A stretch of DNA of 64,000 bases from Streptomyces cucumeris (GTDB taxonomy: Bacteria; Actinomycetota; Actinomycetes; Streptomycetales; Streptomycetaceae), in NCBI RefSeq assembly GCF_024295805.1, contig NZ_JANCLX010000035.1:1-64000 (forward strand). Reading direction: 5' to 3'. Under the pieces are notes generated by a model. It had not been told where the DNA came from, did no database searches, and was given only the letters and a program-made list of their open reading frames with translations. A program made the position numbers and the translations under genes. Shown piece by piece: positions 47,399-55,502 of this stretch (its first letter is position 1; every line of letters begins with the position of its first letter).

Positions 47399-47613
47399 GT
47401 CCGGCGGACGAAGCGCCACCGGCCACCCCACGGGCCACCCCGGCACCCCCGGCCGGGGCCGCCCGCGGACCAGGTGGTCCCATGCAGTGAGACGCCTCGT
47501 CCGCGGCAGCGGGTGCGCGGGGTCGCCGCGCGGCTCCGCGACCGCCCCCACGAGGCACTCCTCCGCCCCCGTCCCGAATAGTGGACAATCACGTCTCACC
47601 ATCCGACACGCCG

Positions 47614-47643
47614 GTGACACGCCCACCGGTCCGTCCCTACGAT
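47614..47643 (+). promoter_or_regulatory. promoter of the Cys leader peptide transcript
   Basis: GTGACA (47614-47619) and TACGAT (47638-47643) are separated by 18 bp, a good match to the main sigma factor consensus (TTGACN-N18-TAnnnT). Transcription would begin about 7 nt after the -10, at or next to the leader ATG at 47651, giving a leaderless mRNA. Confidence 0.7.
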
Positions 47644-47650
47644 CGGACGC

Positions 47651-47731
47651 ATGAAGCGACAGGCGGATCTCACGAAGCGGCGGGCAGTCGACCTGTGCCG
47701 CGTCGCCGCCATGCTCTGTCACGCCGTCTGA
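47651..47731 (+). CDS. Cys-containing leader peptide upstream of cysA
   Basis: A 26-codon ORF beginning MKRQADLTKRRAVDLCR and ending MLCHAV, too short for routine gene calling. It contains two Cys (codons 16 and 23) and the RRAVDLCR core of the actinobacterial leader peptides found before sulfur-assimilation genes. No ribosome site precedes it; the promoter above places the start of the mRNA at its ATG. In mycobacteria, leaderless Cys-containing uORFs attenuate downstream genes when Cys is plentiful. cysA begins 158 bp downstream. Function by analogy. Confidence 0.85.
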   Translation: MKRQADLTKRRAVDLCRVAAMLCHAV

Positions 47732-47889
47732 GACGAGGACGCGTGGCCGCCGACGAGATGCCCCCGGCCCGCCCCTCCTCGGCCCGTCAGCCGGATCTTC
47801 CCGCACTCCGCTCGTACGCTCGCAACCGAGCCCGCCTCGGGCCGTCCGAGCGTATGACCACCGCCGCAACTGCCCCGGAGGAGAGACAC

Positions 47890-48729
47890 ATGAGCCGCAG
47901 TGACGTCCTGGTGGACGCCGACTGGGTACAGGCCCGCATCGATGACCCCAAGACGGTCATCGTCGAGGTCGACGAGGACACCTCGGCCTACGACAAGAAC
48001 CACATCACGAACGCCATCCGGATCGACTGGAAGCAGGACCTCCAGGACCCGGTGCGCCGTGACTTCGTCGACCAGGCCGGTTTCGAGAAGCTGCTGTCGG
48101 AGAAGGGCATCGCCAACGACGACACGGTCGTCCTCTACGGCGGCAACAACAACTGGTTCGCGTCCTACGCCTACTGGTACTTCAAGCTCTACGGCCACCA
48201 GGACGTGAAGCTGCTCGACGGCGGCCGCAAGAAGTGGGAGCTGGACTCCCGCGACCTGGTCGCCGAGGTCCCGGACCGCCCGGCCACCCAGTACAAGGCC
48301 AAGCCGCAGGACGCCTCGATCCGCGCGTTCCGCGATGACGTCGTGGCCGCCATCGGCTCGCTCAACCTGGTGGACGTCCGCTCCCCCGACGAGTTCTCCG
48401 GCAAGCTGCTCGCCCCGGCCCACCTCCCGCAGGAGCAGTCGCAGCGTCCGGGCCACGTCCCGAGCGCGCGCAACATCCCGTGGTCGAAGTCGGCCAACGA
48501 CGACGGCACCTTCAAGTCCGACGCGGAGCTCAAGGAGCTCTACGAGGGCGAGGGCGTGGACCTGTCCAAGGACACCATCGCCTACTGCCGCATCGGCGAG
48601 CGCTCCGCCCACACCTGGTTCGTCCTGCACGAGCTGCTCGGCCAGTCCAACGTCAAGAACTACGACGGTTCCTGGACCGAGTACGGCTCCCTCGTCGGCG
48701 TGCCGATCGAGCTCGGCGCCAACAGCTGA
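47890..48729 (+). CDS. cysA: thiosulfate sulfurtransferase (rhodanese) CysA/SseA-type
   Basis: 279 residues from ATG 47890, ribosome site GGAGGAGAG. Two rhodanese domains: the inactive N-terminal one (about 5-130) lacks the active Cys, and the C-terminal one (about 150-275) has the catalytic loop YCRIGERS with the sulfur-accepting Cys. It transfers sulfane sulfur from thiosulfate to cyanide or thiol acceptors. The name cysA is used for this protein in actinobacteria and is unrelated to the sulfate-transport ATPase. Preceded by the Cys leader peptide; DUF1416 gene follows 32 bp later. Confidence 0.95.
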   Translation: MSRSDVLVDADWVQARIDDPKTVIVEVDEDTSAYDKNHITNAIRIDWKQDLQDPVRRDFVDQAGFEKLLSEKGIANDDTVVLYGGNNNWFASYAYWYFKLYGHQDVKLLDGGRKKWELDSRDLVAEVPDRPATQYKAKPQDASIRAFRDDVVAAIGSLNLVDVRSPDEFSGKLLAPAHLPQEQSQRPGHVPSARNIPWSKSANDDGTFKSDAELKELYEGEGVDLSKDTIAYCRIGERSAHTWFVLHELLGQSNVKNYDGSWTEYGSLVGVPIELGANS

Positions 48730-48761
48730 CCCCCTCACCCCCGACGTAAGGACAGACATCC

Positions 48762-49049
48762 ATGTGTGGAGCCCAGGCCGGCGGTCCCGACGCCTCGACG
48801 ATCAAGCCCGGTGAGACCACGATCCAGGGGTCGGTGACCCGGGACGGCGAGCCGGTGACCGGCTACGTCCGCCTCCTGGACAGCACCGGCGAGTTCACCG
48901 CCGAGGTCCCCACCTCCGCGACCGGACAGTTCCGCTTCTACGCCGCCGAGGGCACCTGGACGCTGCGCGCCCTGGTCCCCGGCGCCACCGCGGACCGCAC
49001 GGTCGTCGCCCAGAAGGGCGGTCTGGCGGAGGTCGCCATCACCGTCTGA
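48762..49049 (+). CDS. DUF1416 protein linked to rhodanese
   Basis: 95 residues beginning MCGAQAGGPDAS. The body is a small beta-sandwich of the carboxypeptidase regulatory-like type (TIQGSVTRDGEPVTGYVRLL, GQFRFYAAEGTWTLRALVPG). There is no signal peptide. DUF1416 proteins are almost always encoded directly after the CysA-type rhodanese in actinobacteria, as here, so a role in the same sulfur reaction or as a partner is likely. Terminator follows. Confidence 0.9.
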   Translation: MCGAQAGGPDASTIKPGETTIQGSVTRDGEPVTGYVRLLDSTGEFTAEVPTSATGQFRFYAAEGTWTLRALVPGATADRTVVAQKGGLAEVAITV

Positions 49050-49075
49050 CGCCACACCGCGCGTCATACGCACGG

Positions 49076-49127
49076 CGGGAGGGCCGTACCCCGGGGTTGG
49101 ACGCCTCGGCGGGGTACGGCCCTCCCG
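49076..49127. terminator. strong hairpin terminator after DUF1416
   Basis: A perfect 17-bp stem (CGGGAGGGCCGTACCCC, 49076-49092, with 49111-49127) and an 18-nt loop start 27 bp after the DUF1416 stop. It ends the cysA-DUF1416 transcript. Confidence 0.85.
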
Positions 49128-49198
49128 TCCGTCGAGCCGGGCCCGCGGGCGCGGTCCAGGAGCTGCCCCCGCCGCACCCCCGGACGTATCCTGGAACC

Positions 49199-49456
49199 AT
49201 GTACGCGCGACGCCGCCACGCATATTTCTTCCTGATGGGCGCGTGTCTGACGCTCTTCATCTCGGCGTGGGCCTTCGTGCGCCTGTGGTCGGTTCCGGCG
49301 GCCGTCGTGATGTGCATCGTCGCCATGGTGATCCCCCCGTTCGCGGCCATCGTCGCCAACCGCCGGGGACCCGACGACCGCTGGTGGGACGAGTCGGGGG
49401 ACGAGGAGTCCGACCGGTGGTGGCGGGAGCTGGACGAGCACAACCACCGCCACTGA
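49199..49456 (+). CDS. small membrane protein, DUF3099
   Basis: 85 residues from ATG 49199. Two TM helices (about 8-27 and 30-50, YFFLMGACLTLFISAWAFV and VPAAVVMCIVAMVIPPFAAIV) are followed by a charged tail with paired WW motifs (DDRWWDESG, DRWWRELDE) and a His-rich end. This matches the actinobacterial DUF3099 pattern; function unknown. Separated from the cysA operon by a terminator. Confidence 0.85.
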   Translation: MYARRRHAYFFLMGACLTLFISAWAFVRLWSVPAAVVMCIVAMVIPPFAAIVANRRGPDDRWWDESGDEESDRWWRELDEHNHRH

Positions 49457-49476
49457 CCGGCTGACCGGCTGACCGG
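49453..49476. repeat. triple 8-bp tandem repeat between convergent genes
   Basis: Three copies of CTGACCGG span the DUF3099 stop codon and the short gap to the convergent DsrE gene. The first copy supplies the TGA stop. Later copies provide further TGA triplets spaced 8 bp apart, in different frames. Confidence 0.6.
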
Positions 49477-49477
49477 C

Positions 49478-49843
49478 TCAGTAGACGAGCGCCTGCACTC
49501 CGTCGGGCATGATCTCGCTCACGAAGACCTGGGAGCCCGCGATCCGCGCCCCCTCGATCAGGTCCTTCTCCTCGATGTCCCGGCGGGCCGCGCACTGCGT
49601 GCACACCGTGAGGGTGCCGCCGCCCGCGAGGACCCCCTCGATCAGCTCCGGCAGCGGCGCCGCGTGCGGCAGCTCGAACTCCGCCGCCCGCCCCGGCAGC
49701 GCGAACCACGCGGACTCACCGGTCAGCCACAGCGAGACCTCCACCCCGCTCGCCACGGCCACCGCCGCCACCGTGAACGCCTGGGAGCACCGCTCGGGCG
49801 CGTCCGCGCCCGCCGTCACCTTGATCACCAGCTTCTTCGCCAT
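49478..49843 (-). CDS. DsrE-family protein
   Basis: 121 residues of the DsrE/DsrF-like fold (KKLVIKVTAGADAPERCSQAFTVA at the start). Cysteines are found at CSQAF and in TVCTQCAARRDIEEKDL; the latter is where sulfur-carrying DsrE proteins bear their active Cys. The protein may carry sulfur, consistent with the rhodanese and ThiS/MoaD-like neighbours, but many DsrE-like proteins have no known role. Convergent with DUF3099. Confidence 0.88.
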   Translation of the reverse strand: MAKKLVIKVTAGADAPERCSQAFTVAAVAVASGVEVSLWLTGESAWFALPGRAAEFELPHAAPLPELIEGVLAGGGTLTVCTQCAARRDIEEKDLIEGARIAGSQVFVSEIMPDGVQALVY

Positions 49844-49981
49844 ACGGCAAGCCTAGGCTCGGGGCCTCGCGACGCCCGCCGCCGGACCGCCGACTAGACT
49901 CGGCACCGGTCCGTCATCCGTTCCGCCGTCCCTCCGCCGCCCGCGGAGCCGGGGGACACACGCCGTTCGAGGAGCGCGCCC

Positions 49982-50083
49982 GTGCTTGAGGCAGTCTTCA
50001 CCACGCTGATGATCCTGGTCGCCGTCGCCACCCTTGGCTTCTGCGCACTCACCTGGAAGAAGCTGTTCCAGGGCCAGCGCTGA
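49982..50083 (+). CDS. 33-residue single-span membrane protein
   Basis: GTG 49982 gives MLEAVFTTLMILVAVATLGF followed by a basic end (WKKLFQGQR). GAGGAG lies 8-9 nt upstream. One hydrophobic helix (about 4-23) and a positively charged C-terminus predict an N-out, C-in microprotein. It lies 54 bp before the nitrobindin-like gene in the same direction and may be in the same transcript. Below common annotation cut-offs; support is ribosome site, helix pattern and clean stop. Confidence 0.7.
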   Translation: MLEAVFTTLMILVAVATLGFCALTWKKLFQGQR

Positions 50084-50137
50084 TCCGCGCTCTCCGCACC
50101 ACCGTCACCGACCGCCCTCGAAAGATCGCCTGAGCCC

Positions 50138-50701
50138 ATGATCGAGATTCCGTCCGACCTCCACCCCGACCTGGTGCCGCTCGTCTTCCTCCTGGGCAAC
50201 TGGGAAGGCGCCGGTGTCTCGGACTTCCCGGGCGCCGAGAAGTGCAACTTCGGCCAGGAGGCGACCTTCACCCACGACGGGCGCGACTTCATCGAGTACG
50301 TCTCGCACACCTGGGTGCTGGACTCCGAGGGCAAGAAGGTCCGTCCGCTGGAGTCCGAGTCCGGCTACTGGCGGATCGACAAGGACCGCAAGGTCGAGGT
50401 CGTGATGTGCCGTGACCAGGGCATCGTCGAGGTCTGGTACGGCGAGCTGGCCGACGGCAAGCCGCAGATCGACCTGGCCACCGACGCCGTGGCGCGCACC
50501 GCCGCCGCCGGGCCCTACGCGGGCGGCAAGCGGCTCTACGGCTACGTCAACAGCGATCTGATGTGGGTGGGCGAGAAGGCCACCCCCGAGGTCGAGCTGC
50601 GGCCGTACATGTCGGCGCACCTGAAGAAGGTCGTCGACCCGCGCGAGTGGGCCAAGGACCTCAAGGACCTGCCCGACGACGGGATCGCCTTCTTCCGCTG
50701 A
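50138..50701 (+). CDS. nitrobindin-like heme-binding beta-barrel protein
   Basis: 187 residues of the FABP-like/DUF1794 group (THAP4-type nitrobindins). The lipocalin-like signature GNWEGAGVSDFPG opens the barrel, and the conserved C-terminal His of YMSAHLKKVV is at the position of the heme-iron ligand. Family members bind ferric heme and can isomerise peroxynitrite to nitrate. It precedes nur by 31 bp in the same direction, so it may be in one transcript. Confidence 0.9.
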   Translation: MIEIPSDLHPDLVPLVFLLGNWEGAGVSDFPGAEKCNFGQEATFTHDGRDFIEYVSHTWVLDSEGKKVRPLESESGYWRIDKDRKVEVVMCRDQGIVEVWYGELADGKPQIDLATDAVARTAAAGPYAGGKRLYGYVNSDLMWVGEKATPEVELRPYMSAHLKKVVDPREWAKDLKDLPDDGIAFFR

Positions 50702-50732
50702 GCCTCCACCGGGCCCCGCCTACACTGGGCTC

Positions 50733-51230
50733 GTGGCGACCACCGACTGGAAGACCGATCTGCGGGAGCGCGGCTACCGGCTCACCCCGCAGCGTCAGCT
50801 CGTGCTGGAAGCAGTCGATCACCTGGAGCACGCCACTCCGGACGACATCCTCACCGAGGTGCGCCGTACCGCGAGCGGCGTCAACATCTCCACGGTCTAC
50901 CGCACGCTGGAGCTGCTGGAGGAGCTGGGCCTGGTCAGCCATGCCCATCTGGGCCATGGCGCCCCCACGTACCACCTCGCCGACCGGCACCATCACATCC
51001 ACATGGTCTGCCGGGACTGCACGGAGGTGATCGAGGCCGATGTGTCGGTGGCCGAGGCGTTCACCCGGCGGCTGCGGAGCGATTTCGGTTTCGACACCGA
51101 TATGAAGCATTTCGCGATCTTCGGCCGGTGCGCCGACTGCACCGCCAAGCAGCGCCCCGGACCGGGCTCCGGGCCGGGCTCCGGGCCGGGCTCCGGTGAC
51201 TCCGCCAAGGGCCGAGTGGCCAAGTCGTAG
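50733..51230 (+). CDS. nur: Fur-family nickel regulator Nur
   Basis: 165 residues from GTG 50733. The winged helix spans about 8-80 (RGYRLTPQRQLVLEAV, SGVNISTVYRTLELLEELGL). The dimer/metal domain has the His cluster DRHHHIHMVCRDC and a second pair CADC near the end, with MKHFAIFGRC. It is much more similar to S. coelicolor Nur than to FurA, Zur or CatR; Nur represses nickel uptake and the Fe-type superoxide dismutase when Ni is bound. The C-terminus has a PGSGPGSG repeat tail (about 135-155) absent from the S. coelicolor protein. Confidence 0.9.
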   Translation: MATTDWKTDLRERGYRLTPQRQLVLEAVDHLEHATPDDILTEVRRTASGVNISTVYRTLELLEELGLVSHAHLGHGAPTYHLADRHHHIHMVCRDCTEVIEADVSVAEAFTRRLRSDFGFDTDMKHFAIFGRCADCTAKQRPGPGSGPGSGPGSGDSAKGRVAKS

Positions 51231-51239
51231 GCTGAGCGC

Positions 51240-52205
51240 ATGAAGAGCCCTTTGCTGTCGCTGCCCGGCGCCGTCCCCGGCGAGGGCCCCGACGAAGGCG
51301 TCGCCGCCCACTACGGCGACCTGTTCCGCGAGCAGCGCACACTCGCCGACGGATCCGGTTTCGTGGACCTCTCGCACCGCGGGGTGGTCACGGTCACCGG
51401 CTCCGACCGGCTGAGCTGGCTGCATCTGCTGCTCACCCAGCACGTCCAGGAACTCCCGGCGGGCCAGGCCACCGAAGCCCTGATCCTCTCCGCGCACGGC
51501 CATATCGAGCATGCGCTCTACCTCGTCGACGACGGTGAGACCACCTGGGCCCATGTGGAGCCCGGGAGCCAGGGCGATCTGATCACCTACCTGGAGAGCA
51601 TGAAGTTCTTCTACCGGGTCGAGATCGCCGACCGCACCGACGCGTACGCGGTGGTCCACCTCCCGGCCGGGAGCATCACCGAGGCCCCCGAGGACACCGT
51701 GGTCCGGGAGACCGCCCACGGCCGTGATCTGTTCCTGCCGCGGGAGCGGCTGGAGTCCTTCGCGGCGGCCGCGGGTCCGGCGGCCGGCGCGCTGGCGTAC
51801 GAGGCGCTGCGCGTGGAGGCGCGGCGGCCGCGGCTGGGGCTGGAGACCGATCACCGAACCATTCCGCACGAGCTGGGCTGGATCGGCACCGCGGTGCACC
51901 TGCAGAAGGGCTGCTACCGCGGCCAGGAGACGGTGGCCCGGGTGCACAACCTCGGCAAACCGCCGCGGCGGCTGGTCTTCCTCCACCTCGACGGCAGCGA
52001 GGTCAAGCTGCCCGGCCACGGTGCGCCGATACGTCTGGCCGCCGACGGCGAGGAGGGGCGTCAGCTCGGCTTCATCACCACCTCGGCCCGCCACCACGAA
52101 CTGGGGCCGATTGCGCTGGCGCTGGTGAAGCGGAACGTTCCGGTGGATGCGGAGCTGTTGGCGGATACGACGGCGGCGGCGCAGGAAGTGGTCGTCGAGC
52201 CGTAG
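51240..52205 (+). CDS. ygfZ: folate-binding protein YgfZ
   Basis: 321 residues, 9 bp after nur. It shares the fold of the glycine-cleavage T protein and has the diagnostic YgfZ signature KGCYRGQETVAR (about 222-233), whose Cys is essential in E. coli. It uses tetrahydrofolate to help Fe-S cluster enzyme assembly. The N-terminal region GVVTVTGSDRLSWLHLLLTQ is typical. Tight spacing implies co-transcription with nur. Confidence 0.93.
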   Translation: MKSPLLSLPGAVPGEGPDEGVAAHYGDLFREQRTLADGSGFVDLSHRGVVTVTGSDRLSWLHLLLTQHVQELPAGQATEALILSAHGHIEHALYLVDDGETTWAHVEPGSQGDLITYLESMKFFYRVEIADRTDAYAVVHLPAGSITEAPEDTVVRETAHGRDLFLPRERLESFAAAAGPAAGALAYEALRVEARRPRLGLETDHRTIPHELGWIGTAVHLQKGCYRGQETVARVHNLGKPPRRLVFLHLDGSEVKLPGHGAPIRLAADGEEGRQLGFITTSARHHELGPIALALVKRNVPVDAELLADTTAAAQEVVVEP

Positions 52206-52268
52206 CGCGTCCGCGGTGGCGCGGTGGGGCGAGCGCGGTGGGGGTCGTCTTCTGGCTGCGGCCGCGTC

Positions 52269-52309
52269 GTGGTTGCTCGCGCAGTTCCCCGCGCCCCTAC
52301 AGGGGCGTG
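52269..52309. repeat. Streptomyces interspersed repeat with CGCCCCT hairpin
   Basis: This stretch begins GTGGTTGCTCGCGCAG, continues with TTCCCCG, and ends in CGCCCCT-AC-AGGGGCG (52292-52307). It matches a repeat I recall as extremely common between Streptomyces genes, usually near 3' ends. Here it lies between the convergent ygfZ and FtsX-permease genes, where it may terminate both. Confidence 0.7.
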
Positions 52310-52389
52310 TCGTGGCTGAGCGTGTCGGTCCTCGCGCGGATGCGGTCCTCGCGCCGTCGCGTCCGCAGGTGCGGCGGGGCCGGCGTCTG

Positions 52390-54699
52390 TCAGAGGACGT
52401 CGCTTGCGGTGTCCGCCAGTCGGCTGCGGGCGGCGCGGGCCGCGGGCAGGGCCGCCGCGGCCACCGCTCCGGCCACCGCCCCGGCACCGATCAGCAGCAG
52501 CACCCCCAGCGGCGGCGCCTCCGCGATTCCCGCGCCCATCCCGCTGCTGCGGCCCTGGAGGTCGATCATCCAGCCGGAGGCGAATGTCCCGATCACCGTC
52601 CCGGCCACCGCCGCGGCCAGTGCGGTGAAGCCGGTCCCGGCCACGATCACCGCCGCGATCTGGCGCGGGGTCAGCCCGATCGCCCGCAGCGCGAGCAGAT
52701 CGCGGCGGCGGTCGCGCACCGCGGCGCCGATCGTCGTCGACAGCTCGGCCAGACCGATGAGGCCGAGCACCGCGATCAGGCCGAGGCTCACCCCGCGCAC
52801 GGCGGAGAGCCGGTCGGCCGGGTTGGGGATCTCCCGCACCTCCAGACGGCCGTGCGAGGTGTCCGCCAGCGAGGCGCTGACCGCCTCGGGGCTGGCCCCG
52901 GGGCGCAGCGCCAGATGGTAGAAGTCCGGCTCCAGCTTCGGATCGCGTTCGCGGAGGGTGTCGACCGAGGTGGAGATCACCCGGCCGCCCTGTTCGGGCT
53001 CTATGCTCCGCCCGACGATATGGAGCACCTGGGGGCTTCCGCCGACCGTCATCCGGACCCAGTCGCCGACCTCGACGTCGAGCAGGTCCAGCAGTCCCTG
53101 TCCGGCCACCGCCTCGTCCTCGCCGTGGGCGGGACGGCCCTCGGCGACGGAGAACGGGTAGGGGTGGCGGTCGGTGCCCAGCCCCTGGAGGGTGATCATG
53201 CCGGTCTGGCCGGGGACGAGCGCCTCGGTCTCGGTACCCGGGTAGACGGCGGTGACCTCGGGGTCCTTGCTGAGGAGGGCGCGGATCCGGGCGTCGGAGA
53301 GCCCCTCGCCGCGGGCGGCGAGCGGCGCGGCCAGACCGATCTTCTCGGGGTGGCTCTCGAACCGGTCCAGGGTGGTCCAGGTGCCCACCGCGACCGTGAT
53401 CAGCAGCAGCGGCAGCGCCAGCCGTCCGACGGACGCGAGCGCGCGCACCGGACGCTGGAAGGCGCCGCGCCAGCCGAGCACCAGCGCGGGCGGCAGCCGC
53501 ATGCCCAGGGCCCGCCGGGTGGTGCCGGACATCCGGCGTCCGGGGTCGATGGCGGCGCGGGCAACCGGCACCGGCGGAACCCGGCCCGCGCGCCAGGCGG
53601 CCAGGCAGGTGGCCGCGGCGATGAAGACGAGGGCGCCGCCCATGACGGCGAACGGGGCCCAGCGGTGCTCCGGGAGCGCCTGCCACAGCGCCACCGCCTC
53701 GCCGATACGGCCGGGCAGATGCGGTCCCAGCACCTCGGCGAGGACCGCGCCGCAGACCACGCCGAGCAGCGCCAGGCCCAGGTGCTGGACCAGGAACATC
53801 CGGACCACCTGGCCGGGGGCGAAGCCGATCGCCTTGAGCACCGAGATGTCCCGCAGATGACCGCGGACCCGGGTGGTGATCGCACCGCCCACCGCCAGCG
53901 CGGCGGCCAGCAGCGCGCCCAGTCCGAAGAGGCCGAGCAACTGGCCCACCAGCCGGTCGTCGCCCACCGCCTCGGCGCGGGCCCGCTGCCACAGCGAGAC
54001 CCCGGTGACCTCCTCGGCGCCGAGTTCGGTGACCACCCGCTGCACCGCGAAGTCGGTGTCCGTCGGATCCTGCAACCGCAGTCCGATGGCCTGGCCGAGG
54101 TGGTCCGGGCGGGTCTCGACGGAGCTGAGGGCGCCGGGCAGCACCCAGCCCACGCCGGGGGTCTCACCGGGGTCGTAGCGCGGTTCCGCGGACTCGGCGA
54201 CCCCCGCGACCCGCAGCGTACGGGCCTTGCCGCCGGGGGCGCGGACGGTGAGCGCGTCACCGGGCTCGGCCCACAGGGCGTGGGCGACCGAGCTCTCCAG
54301 CACGATGCCGTCCCGCGCGTCCGAGGAGAGCCAGCGGCCACCGGTGATCAGCGGCCGGGCGGTGTCCGGCTCCTCGGGTCCGGCGGCGCGCAGCTCCAGC
54401 GAGGCGCGGGCACCGCCGTGTTCGAGGGTGGCGCGAGCGGTGCGGAAGGGCCCGGACGCGGCCTCGACCCCGTCGAGACCGGCCAGTGAACCGGCGTCGG
54501 CGGTGGCCCGGGTGTGGATCCACACATGGGCGCCGGAGGACTGGGTGAACACCCGCTGCCAGGGGTTGGCGGCATAGGCGAAGAAGGCGCTGGCGAGCAG
54601 CAGCGAGACGATGATCCCGGCGGTGGCGAGCACGGTGAACAGGGCCGCGCCGCGGTGTGCCCGCAGATCGGCGTGTGCCCAGCGCAGGGTGGCCCGCAC
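52390..54699 (-). CDS. FtsX-family ABC transporter permease
   Basis: 769 residues with the MacB/FtsX-like layout: TM1 (about 20-42), a large extracytoplasmic domain (about 45-240), three TMs (about 245-375), a second extracytoplasmic region (about 430-620) and three TMs ending at about 765. Two FtsX domains are visible (GDDRLVGQLLGLFGLGALLAAAL and LIGLAELSTTIGAAVRDRRRDLL region). Such permeases do not import sugars; they move lipids or peptides or act mechanically. Its ATPase gene is 5 bp upstream and a PadR regulator precedes both. Confidence 0.9.
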   Translation of the reverse strand: MRATLRWAHADLRAHRGAALFTVLATAGIIVSLLLASAFFAYAANPWQRVFTQSSGAHVWIHTRATADAGSLAGLDGVEAASGPFRTARATLEHGGARASLELRAAGPEEPDTARPLITGGRWLSSDARDGIVLESSVAHALWAEPGDALTVRAPGGKARTLRVAGVAESAEPRYDPGETPGVGWVLPGALSSVETRPDHLGQAIGLRLQDPTDTDFAVQRVVTELGAEEVTGVSLWQRARAEAVGDDRLVGQLLGLFGLGALLAAALAVGGAITTRVRGHLRDISVLKAIGFAPGQVVRMFLVQHLGLALLGVVCGAVLAEVLGPHLPGRIGEAVALWQALPEHRWAPFAVMGGALVFIAAATCLAAWRAGRVPPVPVARAAIDPGRRMSGTTRRALGMRLPPALVLGWRGAFQRPVRALASVGRLALPLLLITVAVGTWTTLDRFESHPEKIGLAAPLAARGEGLSDARIRALLSKDPEVTAVYPGTETEALVPGQTGMITLQGLGTDRHPYPFSVAEGRPAHGEDEAVAGQGLLDLLDVEVGDWVRMTVGGSPQVLHIVGRSIEPEQGGRVISTSVDTLRERDPKLEPDFYHLALRPGASPEAVSASLADTSHGRLEVREIPNPADRLSAVRGVSLGLIAVLGLIGLAELSTTIGAAVRDRRRDLLALRAIGLTPRQIAAVIVAGTGFTALAAAVAGTVIGTFASGWMIDLQGRSSGMGAGIAEAPPLGVLLLIGAGAVAGAVAAAALPAARAARSRLADTASDVL

Positions 54700-54704
54700 C
54701 CCGG

Positions 54705-55502
54705 TCAGCCTTTCAGCTCGAGGACGTCGGCCACCCCGCCGCCACGGCGTCCGCCGCCGCCCTGGAGCGCCACGTCGTCGACGACCTGGCCGTCGAAGAA
54801 GCTGATCACGCGGTCCGCGGCACTGGCCATCCGGGCGTCATGGGTGACCAGCACGATCGTCTGGCCACGCTGGTGGAAGCGGGACAGCAGCCGCAGCACC
54901 TCGCGGGTGCCCTTGCTGTCGAGGCTGCCCGCGGGCTCGTCGGCGAGCAGCACGCTCGGGGTGTTGACCAGGGCCCGGGCCAGGGCGACCCGCTGCTGCT
55001 CACCGCCGGACAGCTCGGCGGGCATGCTCTGCTCCTTGCCCGCCAGGCCCAGCTCGGCGAGCAGCTCCTCCCGGCCCGCCCTGGCCTGCCGCGGGGTGGA
55101 CCCGGCCAGCAGCGCGGGCAGCTCCACGTTGTCGGCGACGGTGAGGTTGGAGACCAGGTTGAAGAACTGGAAGACGATGCCGATCTTCTTACGGCGCAGC
55201 ACCGCCCAGCGGGCCTCGCTGTAGGAGTCGACCTGCTTCCCGTCCAGCCAGAGCGAGCCGCCGTCGGGGCGGTCGAGGCCGCCGAGCAGATGGAGCAGGG
55301 TGGACTTGCCCGCTCCGGAGGGGCCGGTGACCGCGACGAACTCACCGCGCTCGACATGGAGGTCGACCCCGCGGACCGCTTCGACGGGTGCGGCGCCCTC
55401 GGTGCGGTAGGTCTTGACCAGGCCCTCGGCCCGCACGATCGAGTCCGCGGACGGCCCGGCCGCGCGCGGGGACTCCTCGCGGCTCGACTGCTCGCGGCTC
55501 AT
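54705..55502 (-). CDS. ABC transporter ATP-binding protein (MacB/LolD type)
   Basis: 265 residues. Walker A GPSGAGKSTLLHLLGGLDRPD, signature LSGGEQQRVALARAL and Walker B VLLADEPAGSLDSKG are all intact, with H-loop VTHDARMAS. The LLHLLGGLDRP phrase is typical of the LolD/MacB subgroup that pairs with FtsX-type permeases. The N-terminal Ser/Glu/Arg tail is extra. Its start overlaps the padR stop by 4 bp and its stop is 5 bp before the permease gene. Confidence 0.93.
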   Translation of the reverse strand: MSREQSSREESPRAAGPSADSIVRAEGLVKTYRTEGAAPVEAVRGVDLHVERGEFVAVTGPSGAGKSTLLHLLGGLDRPDGGSLWLDGKQVDSYSEARWAVLRRKKIGIVFQFFNLVSNLTVADNVELPALLAGSTPRQARAGREELLAELGLAGKEQSMPAELSGGEQQRVALARALVNTPSVLLADEPAGSLDSKGTREVLRLLSRFHQRGQTIVLVTHDARMASAADRVISFFDGQVVDDVALQGGGGRRGGGVADVLELKG

